Assembly: GCF_042681745.1 (NCBI RefSeq)
Contig: NZ_JBHUGF010000011.1
Span: 434,001 to 498,000, forward strand
Reading direction: 5' to 3'
Length of the DNA stretch: 64,000 nt
DNA from: Saccharibacillus nicotianae
GTDB lineage: Bacteria; Bacillota; Bacilli; Paenibacillales; Paenibacillaceae
Position 1 is the first letter of the stretch. Each line of letters begins with the position of its first letter. Made by a program: the position numbers and the translations under genes. Below, piece by piece: positions 7,454 through 15,686 of this stretch. A model generated the notes under the pieces. The model did no database searches. It was not told the origin of the DNA and worked only from the letters and a program-made list of their open reading frames with translations.

Positions 7454-8059
7454 ATGCCAAAAACAGATTTCGCTAACTTCCACTGGCTGAATGAAAGTAG
7501 TATACGTTTTGAAGAAGACAAAGTCATTTTGCATGCACCTGCACAAAGTGATTTCTTTTGTAATCATGGCGGCGTATCAGAAGAAGGGATTACCCCTGAA
7601 TCGCTGACTAATGCTCCGTTCTTTTTTACAGAGGTATCTGGAGATTTTGTAATGCGTGTTCAAGTAGAGCATGATTTCAAAGACGTATATGATTCTGCTT
7701 CGATTATGGTAATGCAAGAAAATGATCTATGGGCGAAATTGTGTTTTGAATATACCGATTTTTATACACATTCGATTGTAAGTGTAATTACCAATACATT
7801 TTCGGATGATGCTAACGGAAATAATGTAGAAGGTAATACCGCATGGCTTCAAATAGCGCGTGTGGGGCAGTCTTTTGCTTTTCATTATTCATTAGATGGT
7901 GTTCGCTTTGATATGGTTCGCTTCTTTTATTTACCTGTTGAGCAACAAGTGAAAGTCGGATTGTTGCCCCAAGCTCCTACAGGTCAAGGCGGAGAACGAA
8001 CATACTCGCATTTTTCGTTAGAACAACGAACAGTCAAAAATATTAGAATGGGCAAATAA
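7454..8059 (+). CDS. DUF1349 domain protein (concanavalin A-like fold)
   Basis: A 201-residue protein of the DUF1349 family, which has a concanavalin A-like beta-sandwich; members are often annotated as regulation-of-enolase-type proteins, but the real role is unknown. Typical blocks seen are DFFCNHGGVSEEGITPESLTNAPFFF, here split by my limit into DFFCNHGG and TNAPFFFTEVSGDF, then YDSASIMVMQENDLWAKLCFE and EGNTAWLQIARVGQSF. No signal peptide. Start ATG 7454 is preceded by AAAGGAGACTACG; an ATG at 7406 in the same frame lacks such a site. Single gene between two terminators. Confidence 0.85.
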   Translation: MPKTDFANFHWLNESSIRFEEDKVILHAPAQSDFFCNHGGVSEEGITPESLTNAPFFFTEVSGDFVMRVQVEHDFKDVYDSASIMVMQENDLWAKLCFEYTDFYTHSIVSVITNTFSDDANGNNVEGNTAWLQIARVGQSFAFHYSLDGVRFDMVRFFYLPVEQQVKVGLLPQAPTGQGGERTYSHFSLEQRTVKNIRMGK

Positions 8060-8121
8060 TAAATAGATTTTATGATTATACTGTGTATCATTTCAAAATA
8101 ATTCTTTTGATATATCTGATT

Positions 8122-8156
8122 TAAGCTACCTAATGTATATAGGTGGCTTTTTTTGT
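8122..8156 (+). terminator. Terminator after the DUF1349 gene
   Basis: AAGCTACCTA (8123-8132) pairs with TAGGTGGCTT (8140-8149) with one G-T pair, followed by seven Ts. The 150 bases from here to the DUF2087 gene are A+T-rich promoter-type sequence with no other feature I can name. Confidence 0.8.
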
Positions 8157-8309
8157 TATACAAATAGATCTGAATGATGATTATATGGTTATTATATCTA
8201 AATAAAAAATAGACATTATTAAATATTGTTTGCTTTTAAATAAACAAAATTATATAATATCTATGAAATATGTAGATAAAAATTTATTTATCTAGAGGGA
8301 GATAATAGT

Positions 8310-9089
8310 ATGGACAAAAATCAGGAAATATCAGATCGGTTCTGGCAAGCTTCACTAGCCGATTTGAAGCGAGGGTATGTGTTAGAAGAAGATAATCATT
8401 CATTAGGTCGTTTTATCTGTCTGATTGATGGGAAGATATGTGAGAAAGGAGTTATTTATCAAGAAGAAGGAGTATTTTACGAAGCAGAGCGCTATATGCA
8501 ACATTATATTCAACAACACCATACGTCGATGTTTTCGTATTTGGTAGAATTGGATAAAAAGTGGACAGGGATGACCGAGATTCAAAGCGGGATGGTACAA
8601 TCTTTTTATCAAGGACGTTCAGATACTGAAATTGTAGCAGAAGTGGGAGGTAGTAAATCCACGATTCGTAATCATCGATTTGCATTACGGGAGAAAACAA
8701 AACAAGCCAAAGTGTTTTTAGCGATTATGGAGTTGTTAGAAGAACAGCAAAATGATCCAGCTCCATTGGTATCTGTACATCGTACAGCAACGATGGTAGA
8801 TGAGCGCTATGCTGTGACCGAGAAAGAAAGTAAAGATATTCTGAATCAATATTTCAAAGAAGGATTAGATGGGCCGTTATCTGAATTCCCACGTAAAGAA
8901 AAGCGCAAAATTGTGATTTTACGTCATCTCATGAATGGATTCGATCTTGGCATAAAGTATACAGAAAAAGAAGTGAACGAGATTCTAAAGCGTTCATATG
9001 CTGACTATGTAACGTTACGCCGTTATATGATTGAGTATGGATTTATGGATCGATTAGATGATGGAAGTCAGTATTGGGTGAAGCAATAA
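8310..9089 (+). CDS. DUF2087-containing transcriptional regulator
   Basis: A 259-residue probable DNA-binding protein. The middle (about 90-150) looks like a helix-turn-helix of the sigma-70 region 4/LuxR type (SDTEIVAEVGGSKSTIRNHRFALREK). The C-terminal 80 residues are DUF2087: FPRKEKRKIVILRHLMNGF, YTEKEVNEILKRSYADYVTLRRYMIEYGFMDR, with the last block ending GSQYWVKQ. DUF2087 itself is a winged-helix-like module often joined to ArsR or LuxR-type domains. ATG start follows TAGAGGGAGATAAT. No linked target gene, so its regulon cannot be inferred. Confidence 0.85.
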   Translation: MDKNQEISDRFWQASLADLKRGYVLEEDNHSLGRFICLIDGKICEKGVIYQEEGVFYEAERYMQHYIQQHHTSMFSYLVELDKKWTGMTEIQSGMVQSFYQGRSDTEIVAEVGGSKSTIRNHRFALREKTKQAKVFLAIMELLEEQQNDPAPLVSVHRTATMVDERYAVTEKESKDILNQYFKEGLDGPLSEFPRKEKRKIVILRHLMNGFDLGIKYTEKEVNEILKRSYADYVTLRRYMIEYGFMDRLDDGSQYWVKQ

Positions 9090-9163
9090 GTGCTTGTTAC
9101 TCATCTAGATATCAAGTTAAGCCTTGTAGTAGTTAGACTTGCAATAAGCGATATAACACAATA

Positions 9164-9203
9164 AAAAACCTCTCTGTATTCTAGATCACAGAGAGGTTTT
9201 TGG
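9164..9203. terminator. Bidirectional terminator
   Basis: AAAAAACCTCTCTGT (9164-9178) pairs with ACAGAGAGGTTTTT (9188-9201). A and T runs on both flanks let it serve the DUF2087 gene and the convergent AbrB-like gene. Confidence 0.88.
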
Positions 9204-9206
9204 TAT

Positions 9207-9668
9207 TTATTTAGCACGTAGTTCTTTTTGAATCTGACATATACGGCTTTGAGAAATACCTAGAATACGAGCCAATTCATTTTGAGTCGCTTCTGGATTG
9301 GCTTTCATCGTATCTTCAACCTTGGTCAGCATTTCCCCCCGTTTACTTCGTGATTTGCGTAAAGAAGATTGCAGGTTACGATTAGGGACTGGCGCAGGCA
9401 TATCTTCAAGCGCGATATGTTGAGATTCATCACCCATTTGTTCTGTGCAATCTCCGCAAATAAATTGATCTTTGTAATAGATTAGATCGTCAAATGTTCC
9501 GCAAAAGATACATTGAATTCCTTTATGTTTGCGAAAAATAATTTCTTTTTCTGTTATAAAGAATTCCATAGGATCGCTTACACCAATTTCCATTGTGTCT
9601 CGTATTTCTTTCGGAATAACGATTCGTCCTAGACTGTCCAACTGACGGACCATACCGGTTTTTTTCAT
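9207..9668 (-). CDS. AbrB-type regulator with zinc-finger and helix-turn-helix parts
   Basis: A 153-residue protein with three recognisable parts. Residues 1-50 are an AbrB/SpoVT swapped-hairpin DNA-binding domain (MVRQLDSLGRIVIPKEIRDT). Residues 53-74 carry a CxxC-x14-CxxC pattern (Cys53, 56, 71, 74), a likely zinc ribbon. Residues about 115-153 form a helix-turn-helix (ATQNELARILGISQSRICQIQKEL). AbrB-family proteins are transition-state regulators; this one may make two kinds of DNA contact. ATG is preceded by GGAGGAACTTCTC. The A+T-rich upstream region may hold its targets or its own promoter. Confidence 0.82.
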   Translation of the reverse strand: MKKTGMVRQLDSLGRIVIPKEIRDTMEIGVSDPMEFFITEKEIIFRKHKGIQCIFCGTFDDLIYYKDQFICGDCTEQMGDESQHIALEDMPAPVPNRNLQSSLRKSRSKRGEMLTKVEDTMKANPEATQNELARILGISQSRICQIQKELRAK

Positions 9669-10168
9669 GAGAAGTTCCTCCGCTTGGTCAAATTTATAAA
9701 AGAGAAATATAAAAGTAATTAGAAAAGTAAATGTATTTACTTTCTAACAACTGATTTGCATAAAGTAATAGTAACATCGAATGTACAGATAAGGAACAAA
9801 TTTAACGCAAAAAATATAGTTCGGATATTTAGTTAATTACATAATTATTCATTAAAACAGTTTAAGATGCTTATTTTCTAGCTTGAAAATAATATTTTTC
9901 ATAGTCATTCACAGTGAAATAGAGTAGTTCAAACATAAAACTGAATACACATTAAAATATAAAATTTGAATAATTTGTATAAAAATTCATTTAAATATAT
10001 AATTGTTTTTTGCAATATTAGGAATCATTTTAAGACAATTTAGCCTGCTTATCGATTGACAGGAACAGTATAAAAAAATATGTAACTTCTACTTTTTTAT
10101 CATACACCGATCTGTGCATACATTCAAATTTGTAGAATAGGTATATCATTATCATCATATTGAAAATA
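9669..10168. other. A+T-rich intergenic region without visible genes
   Basis: About 500 bases between the AbrB-like gene and the cid-type operon terminator. It is strongly A+T-rich, with frequent stops in all frames, no ORF with a Shine-Dalgarno site, no T-run hairpin and no clear repeat. It presumably contains the promoter of the minus-strand AbrB-like gene at its left end. Confidence 0.6.
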
Positions 10169-10192
10169 AAAAAAGCTACCTTTTAGGGTAGC
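10169..10192 (-). terminator. Terminator overlapping the end of the CidB-like gene
   Basis: Minus-strand GCTACCCTAAAAGGTAGC followed by seven Ts. The 5' arm overlaps the final codons and stop (10183-10185) of the CidB-like gene, so termination occurs within a few bases of the stop. Confidence 0.85.
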
Positions 10193-10863
10193 ATCATCAT
10201 CATTAAGACCGGCGTAGCAGCCAGTGTAAATAGTGCTGCCAAAATCATTGAAATACTAGAGATTGTACCGGTTAAAGAACTAAGCTCAAATGCTTTGGAA
10301 GTTCCTGTTCCATGTGCGGCTGTACCGAACAAAATACCTCGTGCAATCTCGCCATCGATCCGTAACCATTTTACAATAAAAGGCCCAACAATCGTACCGA
10401 TCAATCCTGTCATAATTACAAATACGGCAGTGACTGTAGGCACACCACCAATTGCTTGAGATACATTCATCGCAATCGGTGTTGTAATCGAGCGCGGAAT
10501 AATACTACTCATTAGACCGCTATCCAGATGTAACAGCTTCGCTAATAATGCAGAAGACGTCACAGCCACAATCGAACCGAACAAAACACTGGATACAATC
10601 TCAACTGCATGCTTTTTAAGTGTTTGGATATTTTTGTACAATGGAATAGCAAAAGCAATTGTCGCTGGCTGTAGCAATCGAGATAACCATTGTCCACCTT
10701 GATTATAAGCGGTATAAGGAACATGAATCGTCAGCAAAAGAATCACCAGAATCAATGGCGTAATCAGCAGTGGAGACAGATAGACACGCGGGAAACGGCG
10801 ATAGATTCGTTTGGTTCCGATATAGATTAATAAAGTTAATACCAAAAAAAGTATAGTGTTCAT
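10183..10863 (-). CDS. LrgB/CidB family membrane protein
   Basis: A 226-residue integral membrane protein with about six to seven hydrophobic segments, partner of the holin-like CidA/LrgA. Family blocks: MSSIIPRSITTPIAMNVSQAIGG in the middle (seen as IPRSITTPIAM), LIGTIVGPFIVKWL, and ARGILFGTAAHGTGTSKAFE. These pairs influence murein hydrolase activity, cell death and, in several Firmicutes, overflow-metabolite transport. Its start overlaps the CidA-like stop by four bases (ATGA), so translation is coupled. The gene order with a divergent LysR regulator equals B. subtilis ywbHG-ywbI. Confidence 0.9.
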   Translation of the reverse strand: MNTILFLVLTLLIYIGTKRIYRRFPRVYLSPLLITPLILVILLLTIHVPYTAYNQGGQWLSRLLQPATIAFAIPLYKNIQTLKKHAVEIVSSVLFGSIVAVTSSALLAKLLHLDSGLMSSIIPRSITTPIAMNVSQAIGGVPTVTAVFVIMTGLIGTIVGPFIVKWLRIDGEIARGILFGTAAHGTGTSKAFELSSLTGTISSISMILAALFTLAATPVLMMMMLP

Positions 10864-11231
10864 CCTGCATGACGCTCCTTCCGCTTAGCCATCATTCCGG
10901 CAAGTAAGCCTGAACTGACCATTACTAATATCGTACTCAAAATAACAATCGCAACAATCCGTACCCCATCATGTTCTAACATCGGGATATAATTCATAAT
11001 ACCGACCGCGGAAGGGATAAAGAACAACAACAGTTCAGCAAGCAACCAGTTGGCTCCAATCTCTACCCATTCCAGCTTAATCACTTTGGTCTGTAACAAT
11101 ATAAAAACAACTGCAATACCGATAATGCTACCCGGTACAGGAAGATGCAACCAGCGCACCAATGCATTTAACAATTCAGAAAATCCCATCAGCACAGCAA
11201 CCTGAAGTATTCCTTTCATGATATTTCTCAT
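10860..11231 (-). CDS. CidA/LrgA family holin-like protein
   Basis: A 123-residue protein with four hydrophobic segments and the family block LPVPGSIIGIAVVFILL followed by WVEIGANWLLAELLLFFIPSAVGIMNY (seen in two pieces). Together with the overlapping CidB-like gene it forms a membrane pair. Start ATG lies 130 bases from the divergent LysR gene; the shared interval includes an inverted repeat likely bound by that regulator. Whether it is the pro-lysis (Cid) or anti-lysis (Lrg) type cannot be decided from sequence; the LysR neighbour favours Cid. Confidence 0.88.
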   Translation of the reverse strand: MRNIMKGILQVAVLMGFSELLNALVRWLHLPVPGSIIGIAVVFILLQTKVIKLEWVEIGANWLLAELLLFFIPSAVGIMNYIPMLEHDGVRIVAIVILSTILVMVSSGLLAGMMAKRKERHAG

Positions 11232-11275
11232 CTATAGTAAACCTTCTCTCTTATTGGCTCCGAATGATTGTTTAT

Positions 11276-11316
11276 ATGAAAATTTTACATCTGTTTCTTT
11301 CATAGGTAAAATTCAT
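11276..11316. promoter_or_regulatory. Candidate LysR operator between cid-type genes and cidR
   Basis: Imperfect inverted repeat: ATGAAAATTTTAC (11276-11288) and GGTAAAATTCAT (11305-11316), separated by 16 bases in the divergent intergenic region. Long dyads of this kind are typical LysR recognition and activation sites. Confidence 0.4.
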
Positions 11317-11361
11317 ATATGGCATGAAATGTATTCCATCTGTCTATAGGAGGAAAGTGAC

Positions 11362-12246
11362 GTGGATATTCGGCATTTGCAATATTTTATGGAAGTCGCC
11401 CGGTTAGGGAGTTTTACCAAAGCGGCAGAAGCATTATTTATCACACAACCGACGATCAGCAAAACGATTCGTTCCTTAGAAGATGAGTTAGGCGCCAAAT
11501 TGTTCAATCGGATTGGACGCACCGTCGAATTAACCGATGCCGGCAAAGTAATCCAGCAGCAGGCTCGTATTATTGTAAAATCTTTTCAAAATCTATCGTC
11601 CGAGTTAGACGATCTGCGTAATCTCAAAACAGGGCATCTGCGCATTGGATTACCGCCAATGATCGGTTCACGATTTTTTCCACAGATTATCGGAAAGTTT
11701 CATCAATTGTACCCCGATGTAACGATCCAGCTTTTTGAAAATGGTGGGAAAAAGGTCGAGCAAGATGTTGCAAACGGTGCACTGGATATCGGTGTTACCG
11801 TATTGCCTGTGACTGAAAATGTATTGAACCATTTTTCGTTTACCGAGGAAAAGTTGAATCTATTGGTTCCCAGCCAGCATCGATTGGCACAGCAAGATTG
11901 CGCTGAACTGAGCGCACTGGCAGAAGATTCATTTATTATTTTTAGCGAGGATTTTACTTTGCATGGTCGGATTATAGATGCGTGTATCCGGGCAGGATTT
12001 CAACCGAAAGTGATCTATGAAAGTTCGCAATGGGATTTGATTAGTGAAATGGTTGGAGCGGGCTTAGGAGTGGCACTATTACCAGAAACAATCTGTCAGC
12101 AGATTAGCAGGGATCATGTCCATATCCTGCCCCTGGTGAATCCCTCTATCCCCTGGCAACTCGGCATGATCTGGCACCAAGACCGCTATTTATCTTTCGC
12201 CGCACGCGAATGGCTTCGATTTACAAGAGAATTTTTGGGGAAATAG
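11362..12246 (+). CDS. cidR: LysR-family regulator, CidR/YwbI-like
   Basis: A 294-residue LysR regulator: N-terminal winged helix (MDIRHLQYFMEVARLGSFTK, TQPTISKTIRSLEDELGAKLF) and a periplasmic-binding-protein-like effector domain from about 90. In Bacillus and Staphylococcus the regulator next to cidAB activates that operon in response to acetate or overflow metabolism. GTG start at 11362 preceded by TAGGAGGAAAG. The stop codon (12244-12246) overlaps the Shine-Dalgarno site of the first island gene, so the island begins exactly at the end of this gene. Confidence 0.88.
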   Translation: MDIRHLQYFMEVARLGSFTKAAEALFITQPTISKTIRSLEDELGAKLFNRIGRTVELTDAGKVIQQQARIIVKSFQNLSSELDDLRNLKTGHLRIGLPPMIGSRFFPQIIGKFHQLYPDVTIQLFENGGKKVEQDVANGALDIGVTVLPVTENVLNHFSFTEEKLNLLVPSQHRLAQQDCAELSALAEDSFIIFSEDFTLHGRIIDACIRAGFQPKVIYESSQWDLISEMVGAGLGVALLPETICQQISRDHVHILPLVNPSIPWQLGMIWHQDRYLSFAAREWLRFTREFLGK

Positions 12247-12257
12247 GAGGGAATCAT

Positions 12258-13077
12258 TTGAAAAAAAATAAAATAAATAATAGATACAACTGTCTACTAT
12301 TCAAAAATCACTAAACCTACGATCATGATACCATTTATTAATTACTTTGAACTTTCTACTGGTGATCAAATTATTGCTTATCAAGATGATCAGGAGTGGG
12401 AAGGTATTATTGAATATCAACCTGATTGGCCTATAGAATCTAGATACTATATAGATTTAAATAAATGCATCCAACGAAGCGTTCCGTCGGATATCATCCT
12501 AGCACGAGAAGAAGGTATACATTCAGGATGGCGATTCGGTTATAGTACTGCACAAAATCAAATAATAAAAGCTTTAGAGATTAACAATGTGAATAGTGAA
12601 AGTATAGAAAAATATTCAAATTACGCTATTGAATTATTGAAAGAAAAATATAAATCATATGCTCAAAAATCTACAAATAAAATACTGAAAATAGAAATAG
12701 ATACAAATTCAAATTATTTAGGTTTTAACAAACCAATTATTTTTTCAGAGGAGATGAGATATTTTGGTATTGTTGAAGGTGATCGAATTGTTGGATATCA
12801 AGATGATCAGGAGTGGGAAGGAATTGTAGAATATCAAGCCGATTTGCCTGAAGAATATCGCTATTATCTTGATGTAGATAAGTGTATAGAAACTATACTT
12901 CCTGAAGAAGTATATAAAGCCAGAAGTGATGGAGCTATATTAGGAAAAGGTATAGGAGAGATAGAAACAAAGACAATTATAGCCCAAGCGATGTTTCAGG
13001 ATGGATTGGATATTGAGAAAATTCAACAATATACAGACCTGTCCTTGACAGAGTTAAAATATATCCAAAAAAAGTGA
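12258..13077 (+). CDS. Two-repeat YQDDQEWEG protein, possible immunity protein (N-terminal frameshift)
   Basis: The uninterrupted ORF is 12325-13077 (250 residues); I extend it to a TTG at 12258 because homology continues upstream. It holds two copies of a module of about 125 residues, each with the block GYQDDQEWEGIVEYQ and a YYIDLNKCI-type strand; the second ends in a helical stretch (EAMFQDGLDIEKIQQYTDLSLTELK-like). A paralogue lies at 15687-16541. Its module starts with an INTN/IDTN strand; here the equivalent IDTTVYYSK is in frame upstream of 12325 but follows a stop at 12274. Removing one base near 12277-12283 would join it to the TTG, which has AGGAGGG six bases before it. So either decay, a sequencing error or a later start at 12325. 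Function unknown; context suggests immunity. Confidence 0.6.
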
Positions 13078-13159
13078 GCTGAGATAGCTATGTATAAACC
13101 AATAGTTTTTTGTATACACACTTCTAAGTGATAAATATGAATAAACAATAAAACGCATT

Positions 13160-13203
13160 AAAAACTAGCTACTCATACTTTGATTATGGTGGCTAGTTTT
13201 TCT
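13160..13203 (+). terminator. Terminator after the first island gene
   Basis: AAAACTAGC (13161-13169) pairs with GCTAGTTTT (13192-13200), T-rich after. The rest of the 13078-13372 gap is A+T-rich with no further feature. Confidence 0.75.
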
Positions 13204-13372
13204 ATATAGAAACCAATAATTATATGTAAAAAATTATTATAGTGATTTTTAAATCATAGAGTATGAAATTAAAGCATCGGCATCTAATATAAAGAGAATT
13301 AGTATATGTAAATAAATATATTTAAATATGAAAAAAATCAGATGAATACTGAAAATAAGACTGAGGTGAATG

Positions 13373-14005
13373 ATGAATTATTTTGGTCAGAAAAACGAAT
13401 TGGCAGTTGGTTATAGTTTCCGAAAGACACCATGGGAATTAGAAGGGATAGAAAAAGAGACTTGGGGAACTTTTGAATTATGGGTCAAAGATAAAAATGT
13501 ATGTGAGTATAAGAAAGTGCATAGTTTATTGAATTATGAATGGAATTTAAATCATCTTATTGAATGGATAGTTAAAAATTTTAAGTATATTACAAATAAC
13601 CATAAATTTCCTGTACCTGTTGATGGTCACAATTCACTAGAATTGATACAACTAGCAAGACAATTCGATTCAGATGATGAAGGGGAAATCGAAGAATGGT
13701 TTTCACGACTACAAGATTGGGAATTTAAACATAGTTGGTTTTCTAGTAGAGATGGATCATATTTGCCAGAAGTATTTTTTAGAAGAGTAGAGAATACTAT
13801 CGAAATAAGCTGGGATAATATATTAACGTATCATACAGACGGAATCCGATTTTCAAATTCAAGAGGAATAGAACATATTGAAGTGGATATCTTCATTAAA
13901 GTTATCAAAAGTTTTTTGGAGGATTATTTCAAAAATTTGTTAAACATATCTAAGTACAAAGAGGAGGTACAGTTGAGTTACCATTTATTTCTTAAAGAGT
14001 TCTAA
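13373..14005 (+). CDS. Hypothetical island protein, possible immunity protein
   Basis: A 210-residue soluble, acidic and aromatic-rich protein that I do not recognise to family level. It begins MNYFGQKNELAVGYSF and includes WGTFELWVKDKNVCEY, an acidic SDDEGEIEEW stretch and DGIRFSNSRGIEHIEVD. No signal peptide or membrane segment. Start ATG 13373 follows GAGGTGA; an ATG at 13370 is too close to that site. Size, acidity and its place in a row of unrelated small genes fit immunity proteins of polymorphic toxins, which is inference. Confidence 0.6.
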   Translation: MNYFGQKNELAVGYSFRKTPWELEGIEKETWGTFELWVKDKNVCEYKKVHSLLNYEWNLNHLIEWIVKNFKYITNNHKFPVPVDGHNSLELIQLARQFDSDDEGEIEEWFSRLQDWEFKHSWFSSRDGSYLPEVFFRRVENTIEISWDNILTYHTDGIRFSNSRGIEHIEVDIFIKVIKSFLEDYFKNLLNISKYKEEVQLSYHLFLKEF

Positions 14006-14122
14006 TCCTAATACACGCGAAGCAAAAGGAATTATACATATAATAATTTTACAAGTAATAGAAAATAAATGAAGTCTGAGAAAATGAAGCAGATTAATTT
14101 ACGAAAGTTAGGAGGATAATTC

Positions 14123-14656
14123 ATGAGATATGATTTTGATATGACCGGCGAATTATTTGAGAACCTTGTAGGTACTTCAGAAACATGGAGTGATTTTCAT
14201 GCCACTTCTTGTTTGTCATCTACCGTTGATTTTAATATTTGGGGTTTAGTGATTACACCTTCTCTATTAAATAAATTCTCAGATTCTAAATCTCAAATCA
14301 TTATAGATTCAAGATGGCCTAAAGAAGATTTTTATATAGCTGGAATGACAAAGGTTAGGATTGAAGGAGTGATCGGTGGAGATATAGATGTAGGTCTCTA
14401 TGCTAAAAATGATAGCAGGTTTCTTTACAATTCTAAGGGCGAAACTATTTCTATAAAACGACAATGGTCAGCTAATCCTAAAACTGCTTCTAGTTGCTAT
14501 TATTTTGCTGGAGAATTAGATTGGCCGAATGGATGGTACGAATTACAATTATATGCAACAGGAAAAGTCATTATTAATTTTGATATAGAAGATTGCATCA
14601 GCTTAAATGAGTATACTCATTCTCCTCAAAAATATTCGTATACGCGCTTTTATTGA
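14123..14656 (+). CDS. Hypothetical island protein
   Basis: A 177-residue protein of no family I can name. It looks beta-rich (FDMTGELFENLVG, MTKVRIEGVIGGDIDVGLYA, GWYELQLYATGKVIINFDIED) with conserved-looking tryptophans. The repeated 'strand-turn-strand' look and lack of signal peptide suggest a cytosolic beta-sandwich. ATG is preceded by AGGAGGATAATTC, an excellent site. Probably another immunity-type gene given its neighbours. Confidence 0.6.
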   Translation: MRYDFDMTGELFENLVGTSETWSDFHATSCLSSTVDFNIWGLVITPSLLNKFSDSKSQIIIDSRWPKEDFYIAGMTKVRIEGVIGGDIDVGLYAKNDSRFLYNSKGETISIKRQWSANPKTASSCYYFAGELDWPNGWYELQLYATGKVIINFDIEDCISLNEYTHSPQKYSYTRFY

Positions 14657-14720
14657 AGGTTTTGATACGTATAAAAACGTTTGAAGTTAGTAGCAAAATA
14701 ATATTAGAGGAGCTTTAGGT

Positions 14721-15107
14721 GTGCAAAGATATGAAGTAGAACAAGTAGTTAAAGAGTTGAATAAATATATTGAAAAAGAGCTATGGTTTGATTTTACAGT
14801 CATACGCTTGCTTCAAGATAAAATTATTATCCACGGTGGACTCAGTCTTAGTTATCCAGACATCGAGATCCAATTCAAAGGGATTTTCTTTACTTCTTTA
14901 TTAATGGACTGGAAGACAAATACAAGTCAAAGCTCTCTATTTTTACTAAATGGAGAAGAAGCAAAACAAATGAATTTGAAATTAAAAGTAGAGCAGTCGC
15001 ATTTCATTTTTAAATTTTTGGCTGAAGCATATTCTGAAGAGGTAGAACTTTTAATTGTAGCACAAGAGATTTCATATCGTTTGTTAACAGTTAAGGAGGA
15101 TATATGA
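14721..15107 (+). CDS. Hypothetical island protein coupled to the CdiI-like gene
   Basis: A 128-residue protein with GTG start at 14721 preceded by AGAGGAG. Its stop overlaps the next start as ATGA (15104-15107), so the two are translationally coupled and probably work together or share a target. Content: MQRYEVEQVVKELNKYIEKE, then hydrophobic strands (KIIIHGGLSLSYPDIEIQFKG). No recognised family. It resembles the small partner proteins seen next to contact-dependent inhibition immunity genes, which is inference. Confidence 0.6.
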   Translation: MQRYEVEQVVKELNKYIEKELWFDFTVIRLLQDKIIIHGGLSLSYPDIEIQFKGIFFTSLLMDWKTNTSQSSLFLLNGEEAKQMNLKLKVEQSHFIFKFLAEAYSEEVELLIVAQEISYRLLTVKEDI

Positions 15108-15565
15108 TATCTAACGTAAGCGAATTAACTATTGATGAGATAGGTACATTAGAAGGATTCACAGAACCTCATGAAGTAGACGAACGAATCCCTCTTTCAA
15201 TTTGGTTTGAAACTATTCTAGCTACCAAGCTAAAAGATTTGAGCGACGGCGATTTAGCTAAAATGATAAGGCAACAAATATACATAAAATCAGTTACTCC
15301 AGAGGCATTAAAAAGACTAAAAGTAAATCCTATCGCAGGCTATTTAGGTGACGGAGAATTATTAGAATCACTATTGAGTGTAGAAAGTGATACATGGAAA
15401 GACGCTTCTGAAATAAAGCATACTGTTCTTGTATTCTTAGAAGAGTTCATAGCTTTGTTTCATGCCAATCAATTAACATTTCCAGAAGATGAAGATCGCT
15501 TTTCAAATGAAGATCGTGAAGAATACTTGCAGCATTTGTTAACTTTTAAAAAGCGTATTTTATAG
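15104..15565 (+). CDS. Contact-dependent growth inhibition immunity-like protein (CdiI)
   Basis: A 153-residue acidic protein whose core matches the contact-dependent growth inhibition immunity family: TLEGF near the start, then LKDLSDGDLAKMIRQQIYIKS, TPEALKRLKVNPIAGYLGDG and ELLESLLSVESDTW. These correspond to the family pattern of LSDEDLRLLIGQ...LVPLALERLEENP...GDLL. The protein binds and blocks a cognate toxin domain in the cytosol. The best functional anchor for reading the island as immunity genes. Coupled to the preceding gene by a four-base overlap. Confidence 0.7.
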   Translation: MISNVSELTIDEIGTLEGFTEPHEVDERIPLSIWFETILATKLKDLSDGDLAKMIRQQIYIKSVTPEALKRLKVNPIAGYLGDGELLESLLSVESDTWKDASEIKHTVLVFLEEFIALFHANQLTFPEDEDRFSNEDREEYLQHLLTFKKRIL

Positions 15566-15686
15566 CCATCTTATATACTCTACTAGAATTATGAGAAACT
15601 TTATTGAATGAGATGGAATACAGTCAATAAATGCTCAAGATACAGATGATACAATTAGCAAATATCTAAAATAAAAGAGGGAAAAA

